This document shows positions 1 to 9,509 of a DNA stretch of 37,459 nucleotides, piece after piece. Location: contig JAECRW010000002.1 of NCBI GenBank assembly GCA_016294985.1, positions 1 through 37,459 on the forward strand. The letters run 5' to 3'. A program made the position numbers and the translations under genes. Each line of letters opens with the position of its first letter. Position 1 is the stretch's first letter. The notes under the pieces are model-generated. The model was given only the letters and a program-made list of their open reading frames with translations. It had not been told where the DNA came from and ran no database searches. This stretch comes from Candidatus Sifarchaeum marinoarchaea (GTDB lineage: Archaea; Asgardarchaeota; Sifarchaeia; Borrarchaeales; Borrarchaeaceae).

Positions 1-63
1 GACTTCAAGCGCATTCGGTATAGTCACATCATCTTTTGTTAACATATAGATTAGCTCGGTCAC
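1..63 (-). CDS. 5' end of a CDS truncated by the window edge (reads MTELIYMLTKDDVTIPNALEV...), function unknown
   Basis: Minus-strand open frame from a GTG at 61-63, preceded by a GGAGGTG Shine-Dalgarno-like sequence, open to the window edge. Confidence 0.5.
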   Translation of the reverse strand, partial: MTELIYMLTKDDVTIPNALEV

Positions 64-165
64 CCGATGCACCTCCAAGATTAAGTTTAGCTAGTAGTAT
101 GGAAACAACTTACATAAAGCCTTTTTTAAAAAGAGTTCGCCAGTTAAAATTAGAGTAGGGCAGTT

Positions 166-930
166 CTACATCTTTCCTTTAAAACAAGGGAAGAACCATA
201 GATCACCACTAGCGTAACTAGAGTCATATCTTGCGATATCAGCAGCAGTTAATTCTTTAAAAGCGCGTTTAGCACGTTCTTTTGACCAACCTGCTTGCAT
301 GACGTCTGCCAGTGTCAACCAACCTTTTTCTGCTGCAAGATTAAGAACCTCACGGAGGTCATCACTTAGAGCCACATCAACAAATTCCACAAGCTTAACA
401 CCAGATTTCAGTTTTTTTATCCCTGGAATTACTTTTTGTTTCTCAAGTTTTTTAACCGTTTTTTCTACATCTTGAGGCGAACTCTTCACACCCATTGTTT
501 TTAATTCCGCCAAGAGCTCTGCAATAGAAACAAGACCTCCTGTCTCGTCTAATTTGTTCTCCCCAATCAACAAGATTTTTTCAGAGAGTTTATCAAAGTA
601 TTTTCCTTTGAAAAGTAAAGGCTTGGTTAGCTTTTCACCAGGAAGAGGAGGCAGTCCTGCTTCGACTCTCATCTGTCGATATTTTTCAAGGATTGCAGCA
701 GGCATCGTGCATACATCAGTCCCATATTTTTTTTCAATTCTTTCTAAGCCTTTTTTCAACTCTGCAATTCTTTCCATATCAGCTTCAAGATCCTGAAACT
801 GAAGTGACTTTTCAAATCCTCTGTATGCATCCTCCTTTGGCGAAATTTGTTCTATATTCGCACCGCATTTAGGACAAAATTTTGCATCATCAGGAAGTGA
901 TGTACCACATTTAGGACAATATGGACTCAT
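166..930 (-). CDS. Zinc-ribbon protein with ESCRT-II EAP30 (Vps22/Snf8-Vps36)-like tandem winged-helix body
   Basis: N-terminal CPKCG...CPKCG zinc ribbon; the rest parallels Snf8/EAP30 layout (GGLVSIAELLAEL...QDVEKTVKKLEK...GIKKLKSGVKLVEFV...LNLAAEKGWLTLADVMQAGWSKERAKRAFKELT...DLWFFPCF). Confidence 0.6.
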   Translation of the reverse strand: MSPYCPKCGTSLPDDAKFCPKCGANIEQISPKEDAYRGFEKSLQFQDLEADMERIAELKKGLERIEKKYGTDVCTMPAAILEKYRQMRVEAGLPPLPGEKLTKPLLFKGKYFDKLSEKILLIGENKLDETGGLVSIAELLAELKTMGVKSSPQDVEKTVKKLEKQKVIPGIKKLKSGVKLVEFVDVALSDDLREVLNLAAEKGWLTLADVMQAGWSKERAKRAFKELTAADIARYDSSYASGDLWFFPCFKGKM

Positions 931-986
931 TAAAATCCCTTCTTTGGCATAAATAGTATCTATAATGAATTTAATTTTGAGGGAAA

Positions 987-1583
987 TTATAATTCAGTTT
1001 CTTTTCCTTTTTTTGAGACTTCCTTACTTTTCTTGTTTGAATCTGTCACATCATCTGAATAGACAGAGTTTGTATCTTTTTCCAGAGAAGTTTCCTCTTG
1101 AAAGTCAGATTCTGTAGTCTCTCCCGTAAGAGGCGAAGGCGATACTTGAGAGTCAATTTCTGCTGGAATGGTGCCAAGTTTTTCATCAGCCTCACGAGTT
1201 TGCTTGATATGTTGTTCAAGATTGCTCATAATACCCATTACTTTTGCTGGATCGATTTCTTCAGAAGAAGAAGTTGTCCCTAAAAGTGCTGAAACCTCGG
1301 GAAGTATTATCAGATATTCAATCATACTTTCTGCCCTACTGAGCTTCATAATCTCATTTTTTATATCATTTTGTTCGTCTGTTATTAGTTGACATTCCTC
1401 TAGGAGTCTAATAGCTTCCTCCTTGTCACCTGCCGCTTTAGCTTCTTGTGCGGCAATGTATTTAGTTCGAAACTGTTTTTCCAGTTGTGCTCTTCGCTTT
1501 TCTAACTGGGCAATAGCTTTTTTGATCGAATAACTGAGTCTTATTTGCTTTTCAGTATTACTTTGACTATTCCATATTCCCAT
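987..1583 (-). CDS. Snf7/ESCRT-III-like coiled-coil protein
   Basis: Basic N-terminal helical hairpin (KKAIAQLEKRRAQLEKQFRTKYIAAQEAKAAGDKEEAIRLLEECQ), a later helix (PAKVMGIMSNLEQHIKQTREADEKL) and a low-complexity charged tail; same orientation as the EAP30-like gene. Confidence 0.5.
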   Translation of the reverse strand: MGIWNSQSNTEKQIRLSYSIKKAIAQLEKRRAQLEKQFRTKYIAAQEAKAAGDKEEAIRLLEECQLITDEQNDIKNEIMKLSRAESMIEYLIILPEVSALLGTTSSSEEIDPAKVMGIMSNLEQHIKQTREADEKLGTIPAEIDSQVSPSPLTGETTESDFQEETSLEKDTNSVYSDDVTDSNKKSKEVSKKGKETEL

Positions 1584-1636
1584 TTAAGACGCCTTTGACC
1601 GCTTTATTCAATAAAAATGAGCACACGGACCTTAAT

Positions 1637-2665
1637 TTACTTTTTGAATATTTGTTCTAATGCACGCCATAAATGATCAGATGTCGGTCTTGGTATCTCT
1701 CTGTACTCATTCTCCTTTGTATAGATCTTGCGTAATTGTGGATCTCCTACGAATTCACCAATTATACGTGCAGCTATATTTTCGTTCTCCAGTTTTTTTA
1801 CAATTGTTGGGGCCTTTTCTGGGCTTGCTGAAATGATTAAACATCCAGAACTAATTAGTTGAAATGGATCGATTCCAAAAACCTCACAGATCGCTTTTGT
1901 TTCCGAAGCTAGTGGGATTAACTCTTCGTGAATATGTAAACCAAGTTGAGAGGCATCCGCAATCTCATGGAGGCCCAAAAATATACCTCCTTCTGTGGGA
2001 TCATGCATTGCGTTGATGCCTCCCACCTTCATCGCAATTTGAGAATCTTTTACCACGCTAATTTGTTTAATGAAGTTTTTTGCCCGTTTAACAACGGTTT
2101 TTTCCAAATGTTGGCTAAGCACACTTTCCATTTCCTCAGCTAATATTGACGTGCCTTCCAACCCAACACTCTTTGTGACTATAATCTGATCGCCAGGTTT
2201 TGCTCCATGAGAAGTTACATAATGATCTATTGATGTCTCTCCAACCATAATCCCAACAACAATTGGTCTACTAATACCAGGCGTAATTTCAGTATGACCT
2301 CCAGCTACGGTTATATTCAGTTCTTTTGCTGCAGTATCAATTTGTGAAATAATTTGGTCTAATACTGCTCTATGATCGATGTCTGCTTTATCAGGCAATA
2401 AAATCGTTGTTAAGTACCAGAGTGGAGTGGCACCACAAGTTGCCACATCATTTGCATTAATGTGAACTGAAAGCCAGCCAACGCTCTCTAAGCTACCTGT
2501 TATGGGATCCGTTGTCACAACAATCACCTTTCCATTCATTTTGATAATTGCTGCGTCTTCACCTATGCCAGGCGCAAGTAGGAGACGTGGATTTTGCACC
2601 CCCAAGTGTTCAAAAACAATAGTTCGTAAGACATCCATAGGTATTTTTCCGGGAGGGAATGCCAT
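1637..2665 (-). CDS. AIR synthase-related / HypE-like protein
   Basis: HypE/PurM-type motifs (GIGEDAAIIKMNGKVIVVTTDPITG, VTKSVGLEGTSILAEE, MHDPTEGGIFLGLHEIA). ATG at 2665 has a GGAGG ~9 nt upstream, so it is preferred over the TTG at 2671. Confidence 0.8.
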   Translation of the reverse strand: MAFPPGKIPMDVLRTIVFEHLGVQNPRLLLAPGIGEDAAIIKMNGKVIVVTTDPITGSLESVGWLSVHINANDVATCGATPLWYLTTILLPDKADIDHRAVLDQIISQIDTAAKELNITVAGGHTEITPGISRPIVVGIMVGETSIDHYVTSHGAKPGDQIIVTKSVGLEGTSILAEEMESVLSQHLEKTVVKRAKNFIKQISVVKDSQIAMKVGGINAMHDPTEGGIFLGLHEIADASQLGLHIHEELIPLASETKAICEVFGIDPFQLISSGCLIISASPEKAPTIVKKLENENIAARIIGEFVGDPQLRKIYTKENEYREIPRPTSDHLWRALEQIFKK

Positions 2666-2753
2666 TAACAAGCTCCTCCATTATAATCTCTTTTTTGAGA
2701 AAGACATATGATTGAAGAAATCTTTTGAAGTATAATCGACTATCTCAACGAGA

Positions 2754-2761
2754 TTTAAAAA
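2754..2761 (+). promoter_or_regulatory. Candidate TATA box upstream of the metallo-beta-lactamase gene
   Basis: cgagaTTTAAAAAttgg; TATA centre ~29 nt before the TTG start at 2786, consistent with a leaderless transcript. Confidence 0.4.
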
Positions 2762-2785
2762 TTGGTATGGGCGTGATGAAACCAA

Positions 2786-3748
2786 TTGAAGCAGGACAAT
2801 ATTCATAGAGTTCGTCTTCCTGTTCCTTTCTTTGTTAGGCATGTTTACGCCCATTTAATTGAAAATCATGATAATTCAAGTTTGGTTTTAATCGATTGTG
2901 GCCCCGCGACTGAAGAGGCGTTTAACACACTTACCACTTATGTCCAATCTATCGGATACTCTATGGATGATATCGAGGCATGCATAGTTACACACTCTCA
3001 TTATGAACATTATGGCCTGTTTAAAAAAATTAAAGATGAGTGTAATGCACAAATCTTTGCGCATCAGGATATTATCACCTCTACGTCTGACTTAAAGGAC
3101 GATCTTTCGTTGAGATCCGAGTTACTTGTTACAAATGGGATGCCAATAGTAACGGTAAACCAGTTTCTGAAAACGTATCAAGACATTATAAAGAATACGC
3201 CCATGACTGATATTGATAGAATGTTAACTCACGAAGAATCTATTTTCACAAATTCTCTGAAATTGCGAATTATTTGGACTCCAGGGCATAGCGCAGATCA
3301 TATTTGCATATATAATGAAAAATCAAGGACAATGTTTACAGGAGATCATATTATCTCAAATGTTACGCCTCAAATCGGTCACAGATGTATAGAACAACTA
3401 GAAGATCCTCTAAAAACGTATCAACAATCTCTTCAAGAGTTGTTAAACTATGATATTGTAATCGCTTATCCCGGTCATAACGAGACGATTGAAAATGCTC
3501 ATAAGCGAATACTAGAGATTTTAAGACATCATAATTCTCGGGAAAGGTGGATTTTAGAAACTCTAGAGAACAAAAAACTAACAGCGTTCGAAATTTCAAA
3601 AAGAGTTTTCGGAGAGAATCAACCACTTATTGGGAATATAATTTCTTGTACTGAAACAATTGCGCATCTTAAATCACTAAGGGGGCAAGGTAAGGTTAAT
3701 AAGATAAACAAAGACGGAATTTACTCGTATGAGAGGTCATACAAATAG
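2786..3748 (+). CDS. Metallo-beta-lactamase-fold hydrolase with C-terminal winged helix (LACTB2-like)
   Basis: THSHYEH, TPGHSADH, FTGDHII, YPGHNE motifs; C-terminal helical winged-helix-like extension. Confidence 0.8.
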   Translation: MKQDNIHRVRLPVPFFVRHVYAHLIENHDNSSLVLIDCGPATEEAFNTLTTYVQSIGYSMDDIEACIVTHSHYEHYGLFKKIKDECNAQIFAHQDIITSTSDLKDDLSLRSELLVTNGMPIVTVNQFLKTYQDIIKNTPMTDIDRMLTHEESIFTNSLKLRIIWTPGHSADHICIYNEKSRTMFTGDHIISNVTPQIGHRCIEQLEDPLKTYQQSLQELLNYDIVIAYPGHNETIENAHKRILEILRHHNSRERWILETLENKKLTAFEISKRVFGENQPLIGNIISCTETIAHLKSLRGQGKVNKINKDGIYSYERSYK

Positions 3749-3799
3749 GAAATTTCAAAATCAAGAAAATCCTAAATATGTTTAGATTGATATGAGCGC

Positions 3800-4219
3800 T
3801 TAAATCTTTTTCATGACACCCTTAAGGTCTCTCGGGCGTTTGCGTCGTTTTAATACCACCAGTTTTCTGGTGGACGGATTGAATATGGCGAGATTCACAT
3901 GATTATTAAGAAATCGTTTGAGCGAATCAGGAATCATCTTCCATGTTTCGTCAAGAAGACCTAAGTGAATGTTAGCGCCCATAAAAGATGCATAAAAAAG
4001 TGTTTGACCCACAGATTCAAAAACATCGGATAATGACCCCATTTGAACTCTCAAAATGATACCCATAGCAATTTTATCTCGATGATCATACGCAACGAAG
4101 ATAGATCTGTCACTTAGATATTCTTCTTCTATTTTCGAAAAGTTATGCATTAGGGTTTTTTTCAAGCCTTCGTGCAACAGTTGTCGGTGCTTTTCATCTG
4201 GAGGCATGTACATCATCAT
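3800..4219 (-). CDS. Hypothetical protein, possible PD-(D/E)XK-like fold
   Basis: 139 aa ORF with conserved-looking block LRVQMGSLSDVFESVGQTLFYASFMGANIHLGLLDETWKMIP. Confidence 0.55.
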   Translation of the reverse strand: MMMYMPPDEKHRQLLHEGLKKTLMHNFSKIEEEYLSDRSIFVAYDHRDKIAMGIILRVQMGSLSDVFESVGQTLFYASFMGANIHLGLLDETWKMIPDSLKRFLNNHVNLAIFNPSTRKLVVLKRRKRPRDLKGVMKKI

Positions 4220-4583
4220 ATGAAGTTTACATACACTAATATAAATATCCTTTTTTTAAAACGAATTTCAAGAAAGTCCACAGCGTGGTAGAATATCTGC
4301 TTAGTGAAATGTTAAAAACCTATGAATATTCTAATTCATAACTTTTTAATTCCGAGAAATAAGCGCTGTAAGAAATGGTTTTATACGTGGTTTTAATGTT
4401 GAAAATGTTTGAGTAGAATTAGTTCATATCAGAATTCAATGAAAAAAGACAGAATGAGCAAATTTCGTAATTTTTCTAAAAACGCAGTTAAACAAAAATT
4501 ACGGGTAAATCCGTTTAAGAGAATTTCTTTATAGACTAAGATGTAATCTTTGCCCTATAAATTTTTAATTTCTTAAGCAGTAA

Positions 4584-4805
4584 TTATAGAGCATTATTTT
4601 CGACGACGTACTGCGTGCTTCCCTTTATACGAACCAACGATGTTAAATAACCTGCGATCCTATTACGCAGTTTTTTTGATTGAAAATCAAGGATTTCATC
4701 TAATACCATTTTATTTTTTTCAAAATCATCGTTAATTAAATCACCGTACTTTTCCAAAAGATTCTTGGCAATTCGTTTGATATGTGAAGGCCTAATCTTT
4801 CCCAT
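4584..4805 (-). CDS. rps17e: 30S ribosomal protein S17e
   Basis: MGKIRPSHIKRIAKNLLEKYGDLINDDFEKNKMVLDEILDFQSKKLRNRIAGYLTSLV matches the S17e family pattern. Confidence 0.9.
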   Translation of the reverse strand: MGKIRPSHIKRIAKNLLEKYGDLINDDFEKNKMVLDEILDFQSKKLRNRIAGYLTSLVRIKGSTQYVVENNAL

Positions 4806-4956
4806 TTATTTATTCCTCAGGTGTTGTATTTGTTCGTCCATGCACAATTCAGTTTAATAACTTTTTCTTTGAAGGAATGATTGAAAGGATTGCCCTTACT
4901 TTTTTAAATGAATGCATCGACTTGCAAGTATGAAAAATTTTGTGGCGTGAGAGTCT

Positions 4957-6123
4957 ATGAGGATCATTTCAGAGAGAATGAAGGATATTCCTCCATCTGG
5001 AACATTAAAAATGCTTGCAAAGTCCAAAGAACTGGAACAAAAAGGAAGAAAAATTATACATTTAGAGATAGGCCAGCCGGATTTTGACACGCCCCCACAT
5101 ATCAAAGAGGCTGCAATCAATGCGTTGAAAGAAGGATTCACAAAATATACCTCAAGCCAGGGAATCCCACAATTATTAGCGGCAATTGCGGAAGACACAA
5201 GCATGGGAGGTGTATCCATCACACCAAAAAATGTTATTGTAACCCCTGGTGCAAAACATGCAATTCTTCTGACTATGCTTGCAACTTTGAACCCTGGAGA
5301 TGAAGTTTTAGTTCCAACACCAGCTTGGCCCACGTATTTTACTACTATAAAAATGGCAGGTGGCGTTGATATTCAAATTCCAGTTGATACTTATGATGAA
5401 AGTATTGTGGATAAATTAAGGGATGGGATTACAAGAAAAACTAAAATGATTCTTATTAACTCACCAAATAATCCATTAGGAGACGTTATGGACAAAGAAG
5501 TATTGAACGCAATCTATCAACTTGCAATAGAACACGATCTGTTGATTCTTTCTGATGAAATCTATCAAAAACTTGTTTATGATATTGGTGAAAGAGCAGT
5601 TAGCATATTATCTATAGACAAAGCGTGTGAAAGAACGATAATTATCAATGGTTTTTCGAAAGCGTATTCTATGACGGGCTGGCGATTGGGATATGCTGTA
5701 ACATCCCCAGAGATAGTACAAAATATGATTCGAATTCAACAAAATTCTACTACATGCCCAACTAGTTTCGTACAGGCCGCTGGCATTGTTGCTTTGCAAG
5801 GCTCTCAAGAGCCGGTGAAACGTATGATAGAGCGATTTAATGAACGGAGAAAAGAAATAACGCGTTTATTAAATAGTATAGACGGTGTAAAATGTAGTCT
5901 CCCAAAAGGTGCGTTCTATGTATTTCCTGACTTCTCCGAACTGAAACTTCCATCAGAAATATTTGCATTGAAACTACTTGAAAACAAAGGAGTAGCTACA
6001 GCGCCAGGTGTAGTATTCGGAAAAGGTGGCGAATATCATCTAAGATTATCTTATGCCAATGCGCTAGAAGAAATACGTCGCGGAGCAGGGCTTATTAAAG
6101 AACTCGTAGAAGGTGAAATTTAG
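4957..6123 (+). CDS. Class I/II PLP-dependent aminotransferase (AspC-like)
   Basis: INSPNNPLG, SDEIYQ, NGFSKAYSMTGWRLGY (PLP-lysine motif). Confidence 0.9.
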   Translation: MRIISERMKDIPPSGTLKMLAKSKELEQKGRKIIHLEIGQPDFDTPPHIKEAAINALKEGFTKYTSSQGIPQLLAAIAEDTSMGGVSITPKNVIVTPGAKHAILLTMLATLNPGDEVLVPTPAWPTYFTTIKMAGGVDIQIPVDTYDESIVDKLRDGITRKTKMILINSPNNPLGDVMDKEVLNAIYQLAIEHDLLILSDEIYQKLVYDIGERAVSILSIDKACERTIIINGFSKAYSMTGWRLGYAVTSPEIVQNMIRIQQNSTTCPTSFVQAAGIVALQGSQEPVKRMIERFNERRKEITRLLNSIDGVKCSLPKGAFYVFPDFSELKLPSEIFALKLLENKGVATAPGVVFGKGGEYHLRLSYANALEEIRRGAGLIKELVEGEI

Positions 6124-6241
6124 AAATATGAGTTTCTCGAGTTTCGCAAAGTAAGTTAATGCTATATCGCGTTAAATTATCATATATTTCGATTAACCGA
6201 TAAACAGTGCATTCAGTAAGCAAATTTTTGAGGAAATTTCT

Positions 6242-6448
6242 GTGAAATCGGTAGATGAAAACAATAATTCATTGGGCGATGAAGACGGAATTCTAATAGA
6301 GGAACAAGAGGTATCTGGTTTTAAGTGTGGAGTTTGTGGGACAAATTTGAAAGTAAAAGTCTTTTATAAAGATGATAAATACTACAGAAGAATTTACTGC
6401 CCAAAATGTAAGTATAGTATCGCTCCATCTGAAAGACCGCCTCTTTGA
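6242..6448 (+). CDS. Small zinc-ribbon protein
   Basis: CGVCG...CPKC motif in a 68 aa ORF. Confidence 0.6.
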   Translation: MKSVDENNNSLGDEDGILIEEQEVSGFKCGVCGTNLKVKVFYKDDKYYRRIYCPKCKYSIAPSERPPL

Positions 6449-6575
6449 ACAATTTAGGCAGCCTTCTGTGTTCTTATTAATAAAAACAGTAAAGACATAG
6501 ACTAATGTCGATTAAAATTTAATCAACGAAAACAAAGTCGTAATCCTTGTGGTGTCATTACAAAGGATCTTTTAT

Positions 6576-7106
6576 CTAATCTTTTCTTAATTTCAAGATT
6601 TTTTTAATAATGAGAGAAGAACTATTTAATTCTTCGCTACCGAATTTTGATAGCCTCACAATTTTACAATCAATATTTCTCTCTTTTAGCTCTTCTTCAA
6701 GCCAAGTTATTGAAGGCCATTGATCATATCCAAGTGCAACAATATCTGGACGTATTTCTTCCAAAATTTTCAGTTTATCTCCTCCTTCCGTGCCTAAAAC
6801 GGCCTTATCAACGGGTTTTACTGAACTAACGAGGGCTCTTCTGTGTTCTTCAGAAAATATAGGTCTTTTTCCTTTCATTGCTTCCACGGAAGAATCTCGT
6901 GCAACAACAACTATCAAATAGGCGTTTTCTCCTCCCAATTTCTTTGCTTCTTCGAAATATTTTACATGACCATAGTGGAGAATATCAAACGTCCCAAAAC
7001 ACAAGACGCATTTCCTTTGAAGGGTTTCTGAAGGATATATTCGTTCCGACAAATTGAGCACCAAATTATTCAATAAATAAAACTTGTCATAGTCTCGAAG
7101 TATCAC
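6576..7106 (-). CDS. ribL: Cytidylyltransferase-family protein, probable archaeal FAD synthase (RibL-like)
   Basis: FGTFDILHYGHVKYFEEAKKLGG (HxGH), LGYDQW and SSSLIIKKI motifs. Confidence 0.75.
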   Translation of the reverse strand: MILRDYDKFYLLNNLVLNLSERIYPSETLQRKCVLCFGTFDILHYGHVKYFEEAKKLGGENAYLIVVVARDSSVEAMKGKRPIFSEEHRRALVSSVKPVDKAVLGTEGGDKLKILEEIRPDIVALGYDQWPSITWLEEELKERNIDCKIVRLSKFGSEELNSSSLIIKKILKLRKD

Positions 7107-7312
7107 AAGAGAGATAAGTCTGATTTATGGAAGATTTATTATGGATGAAATAACAACTTATTTGTTTAACGCGATATTGCTAATGTTTAGACAGATATGA
7201 GAGAATATTGTTTACAACGAAATTTAAAAAAGCGTCTGTAAGTATGATAAATGTAAGTTATTCTAATGAATGTAGTAGAATTGTATTTATGAAATCATAT
7301 TCTTGTTATAAA

Positions 7313-7318
7313 GGAGGT
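7313..7318 (+). promoter_or_regulatory. Shine-Dalgarno of the cdc48-like gene
   Basis: aaGGAGGT, 7 nt before GTG at 7326. Confidence 0.6.
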
Positions 7319-7325
7319 ACTTTTG

Positions 7326-9509
7326 GTGGCCGATAAAACTATTACCGTGAAAACTGCGGAGGCACGACAGAGAGATGTAGGTCGTGGGAAGGTTCGTATT
7401 GATGGAGCAGCAATGCGTTCCATAGGCGTCACTACAGGTGATGTTATCGAAATACAAGGGAAAAAAACAACTGCCGCTATTGCGTGGCCAGCATATCCCG
7501 AAGATCAGGGAAGTGGGATCATTCGGATGGATGGAATCATCCGTAGAAATTGTGGTGTCACGCTAGGCGAAAAAGTAAAGATTAAGAAAGCTGATGTTAA
7601 AGCTGCGCGTTCTATCACAATAGCTCCTACTTCTATGCCACTTTCAATCGACTATGGCTTTGAGAATTTCGTTAAAAGAAAGTTGTTGGGCTATCCAGTT
7701 TGTAGAGGGGATACGGTGCTCATCCCTATTTTGGGAAGGGCAATGCCTTTCACTATAGTTTCATCCACACCAAAAGGAATCTGCTTGGTAACAGATGCTA
7801 CATCCTTAAATGTGAGTGAAAAGCCACTGGCTGACACTGAGACTGGCTTTCCAAGAGTAAGTTATGAGGATATTGGAGGACTTTCTGAGGAGATTATAAG
7901 AATTCGTGAAATGGTTGAATTGCCATTAAAACATCCAGAACTGTTTAAACGATTGGGTATTGATCCACCAAAAGGTGTTTTGTTACATGGTCCCCCAGGA
8001 TGTGGAAAAACACTTATTGCAAAGGCAGTTGCTAGTGAATCAGATGCGCATTTCATTCCAATCAATGGACCCGAAATTATGAGTAAATTTTATGGAGAAT
8101 CGGAGCAAAGATTACGCCAACTCTTTAAAGAAGCGGAAGAAAATGCGCCAAGTATAGTTTTTATAGATGAGATTGATGCTATAGCACCTAAAAGAGAAGA
8201 AGTAACTGGAGAGGTAGAAAGAAGAGTTGTTGCACAACTTTTAGCCTTAATGGACGGATTGGTGGCTCGTGGCCAAGTGATTGTGGTAGGCGCCACTAAT
8301 AGAGTTAATGCAATAGACCCCGCCTTACGGAGACCTGGAAGGTTCGATAGAGAAATTGAAATTGGTGTTCCAGATAAAATTGGCCGTCAAGAAATTCTAC
8401 TTATTCACACACGTGGTATGCCCTTAAATAAAGATGTTCAATTGAGTAAAATGTCCGAAATAACTCATGGTTTTGTAGGGGCTGATCTTACCGCATTAGG
8501 CCGTGAAGCCGCTATGAAATCATTACGAAGATATCTCCCTAGAATCAATTTAGATGAAGATGTCATCCCCCCAGAGATACTAGATACACTTGAAGTTAAT
8601 ATGGAGGACTTCTTAAATGCTTTAAAAGAAGTCCAACCCTCCGCAATCAGAGAAGTCCAGATAGAAGTTCCAAATGTCCATTGGGAAGATATTGGTGGCC
8701 TTGATGAAGCGAAGCAAGAATTAATTGAAGCTGTCGAATGGCCTTTAAAAGAGGCTGACGCATTCGTGAGATTAGGTATAGAACCACCAAAAGGGATTTT
8801 ATTATATGGCCCACCTGGATGTGGAAAAACTCTACTAGCGAGGGCTGTTGCAACAGAAAGCGAAGCGAATTTCATAAGCATCAAAGGTCCGGAGGTTCTG
8901 TCAAAATGGGTTGGCGAATCCGAAAAAGCAATAAGAGAAGTCTTCCGAAAGGCCAGAATGGCAGCGCCAGCCATTATTTTCTTTGATGAAATTGATGCAA
9001 TAGTGCCTAGACGAGGAATAGGCTATGGTGACTCTCACGTAACCGAAAGAGTCATTAGCCAGATTTTGACGGAGATTGATGGTCTCGAATCTCTACAGGA
9101 TGTCGTAGTAATCGCTGCTACTAACCGCCCTGATATAGTTGATCCTGCTGTTCTTAGACCTGGTAGAACTGATCGCCTTATCCTAGTAGGACCACCTGAC
9201 AAAAACGCACGAGTTGAGATCTTTAAAATATATACACTTGATATGCCTATCACTGAAGATGTAGATATTGAAAAAATTGCAATGGCAGCAGAAGGCTACG
9301 CGGGGTCTGATATTGAGGCATTGTGTCGGGAAGCTGCTATGCTTGCACTAAGGGAAAATATGGACGTGCAGGAAGTAGAAGCACGACATTTCACTGAGGC
9401 AATGAAGAAAATCCATCCAACAGTTACTGCCGATGTAATCCGATGGTATGAAAGACAATCAGAACACTTCAGAAGGACGAAAATAAAAGCACAACCTCAG
9501 TTCGTTTAA
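7326..9509 (+). CDS. Cdc48/VAT-type AAA ATPase (N domain plus two AAA modules)
   Basis: Two Walker A motifs (GPPGCGKT), Walker B (FIDEID / FFDEID), SRH-type RRPGRFDRE / [11 protein letters not shown] start preferred from SD spacing (ORF track starts at TTG 7323). Confidence 0.95.
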   Translation: MADKTITVKTAEARQRDVGRGKVRIDGAAMRSIGVTTGDVIEIQGKKTTAAIAWPAYPEDQGSGIIRMDGIIRRNCGVTLGEKVKIKKADVKAARSITIAPTSMPLSIDYGFENFVKRKLLGYPVCRGDTVLIPILGRAMPFTIVSSTPKGICLVTDATSLNVSEKPLADTETGFPRVSYEDIGGLSEEIIRIREMVELPLKHPELFKRLGIDPPKGVLLHGPPGCGKTLIAKAVASESDAHFIPINGPEIMSKFYGESEQRLRQLFKEAEENAPSIVFIDEIDAIAPKREEVTGEVERRVVAQLLALMDGLVARGQVIVVGATNRVNAIDPALRRPGRFDREIEIGVPDKIGRQEILLIHTRGMPLNKDVQLSKMSEITHGFVGADLTALGREAAMKSLRRYLPRINLDEDVIPPEILDTLEVNMEDFLNALKEVQPSAIREVQIEVPNVHWEDIGGLDEAKQELIEAVEWPLKEADAFVRLGIEPPKGILLYGPPGCGKTLLARAVATESEANFISIKGPEVLSKWVGESEKAIREVFRKARMAAPAIIFFDEIDAIVPRRGIGYGDSHVTERVISQILTEIDGLESLQDVVVIAATNRPDIVDPAVLRPGRTDRLILVGPPDKNARVEIFKIYTLDMPITEDVDIEKIAMAAEGYAGSDIEALCREAAMLALRENMDVQEVEARHFTEAMKKIHPTVTADVIRWYERQSEHFRRTKIKAQPQFV

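Noticed and set aside
8465-8974. 169-aa minus-strand ORF inside the Cdc48-like gene
   Set aside because: Antisense shadow ORF over the conserved AAA coding sequence; composition (Ser/Pro-rich) is typical of reverse reading frames
7326-9509. Considering the AAA ATPase as the Vps4/CdvC partner of the ESCRT-like genes
   Set aside because: It has a Cdc48-type N domain and two AAA modules, no MIT domain, and lies ~6 kb away; it is a Cdc48/VAT protein
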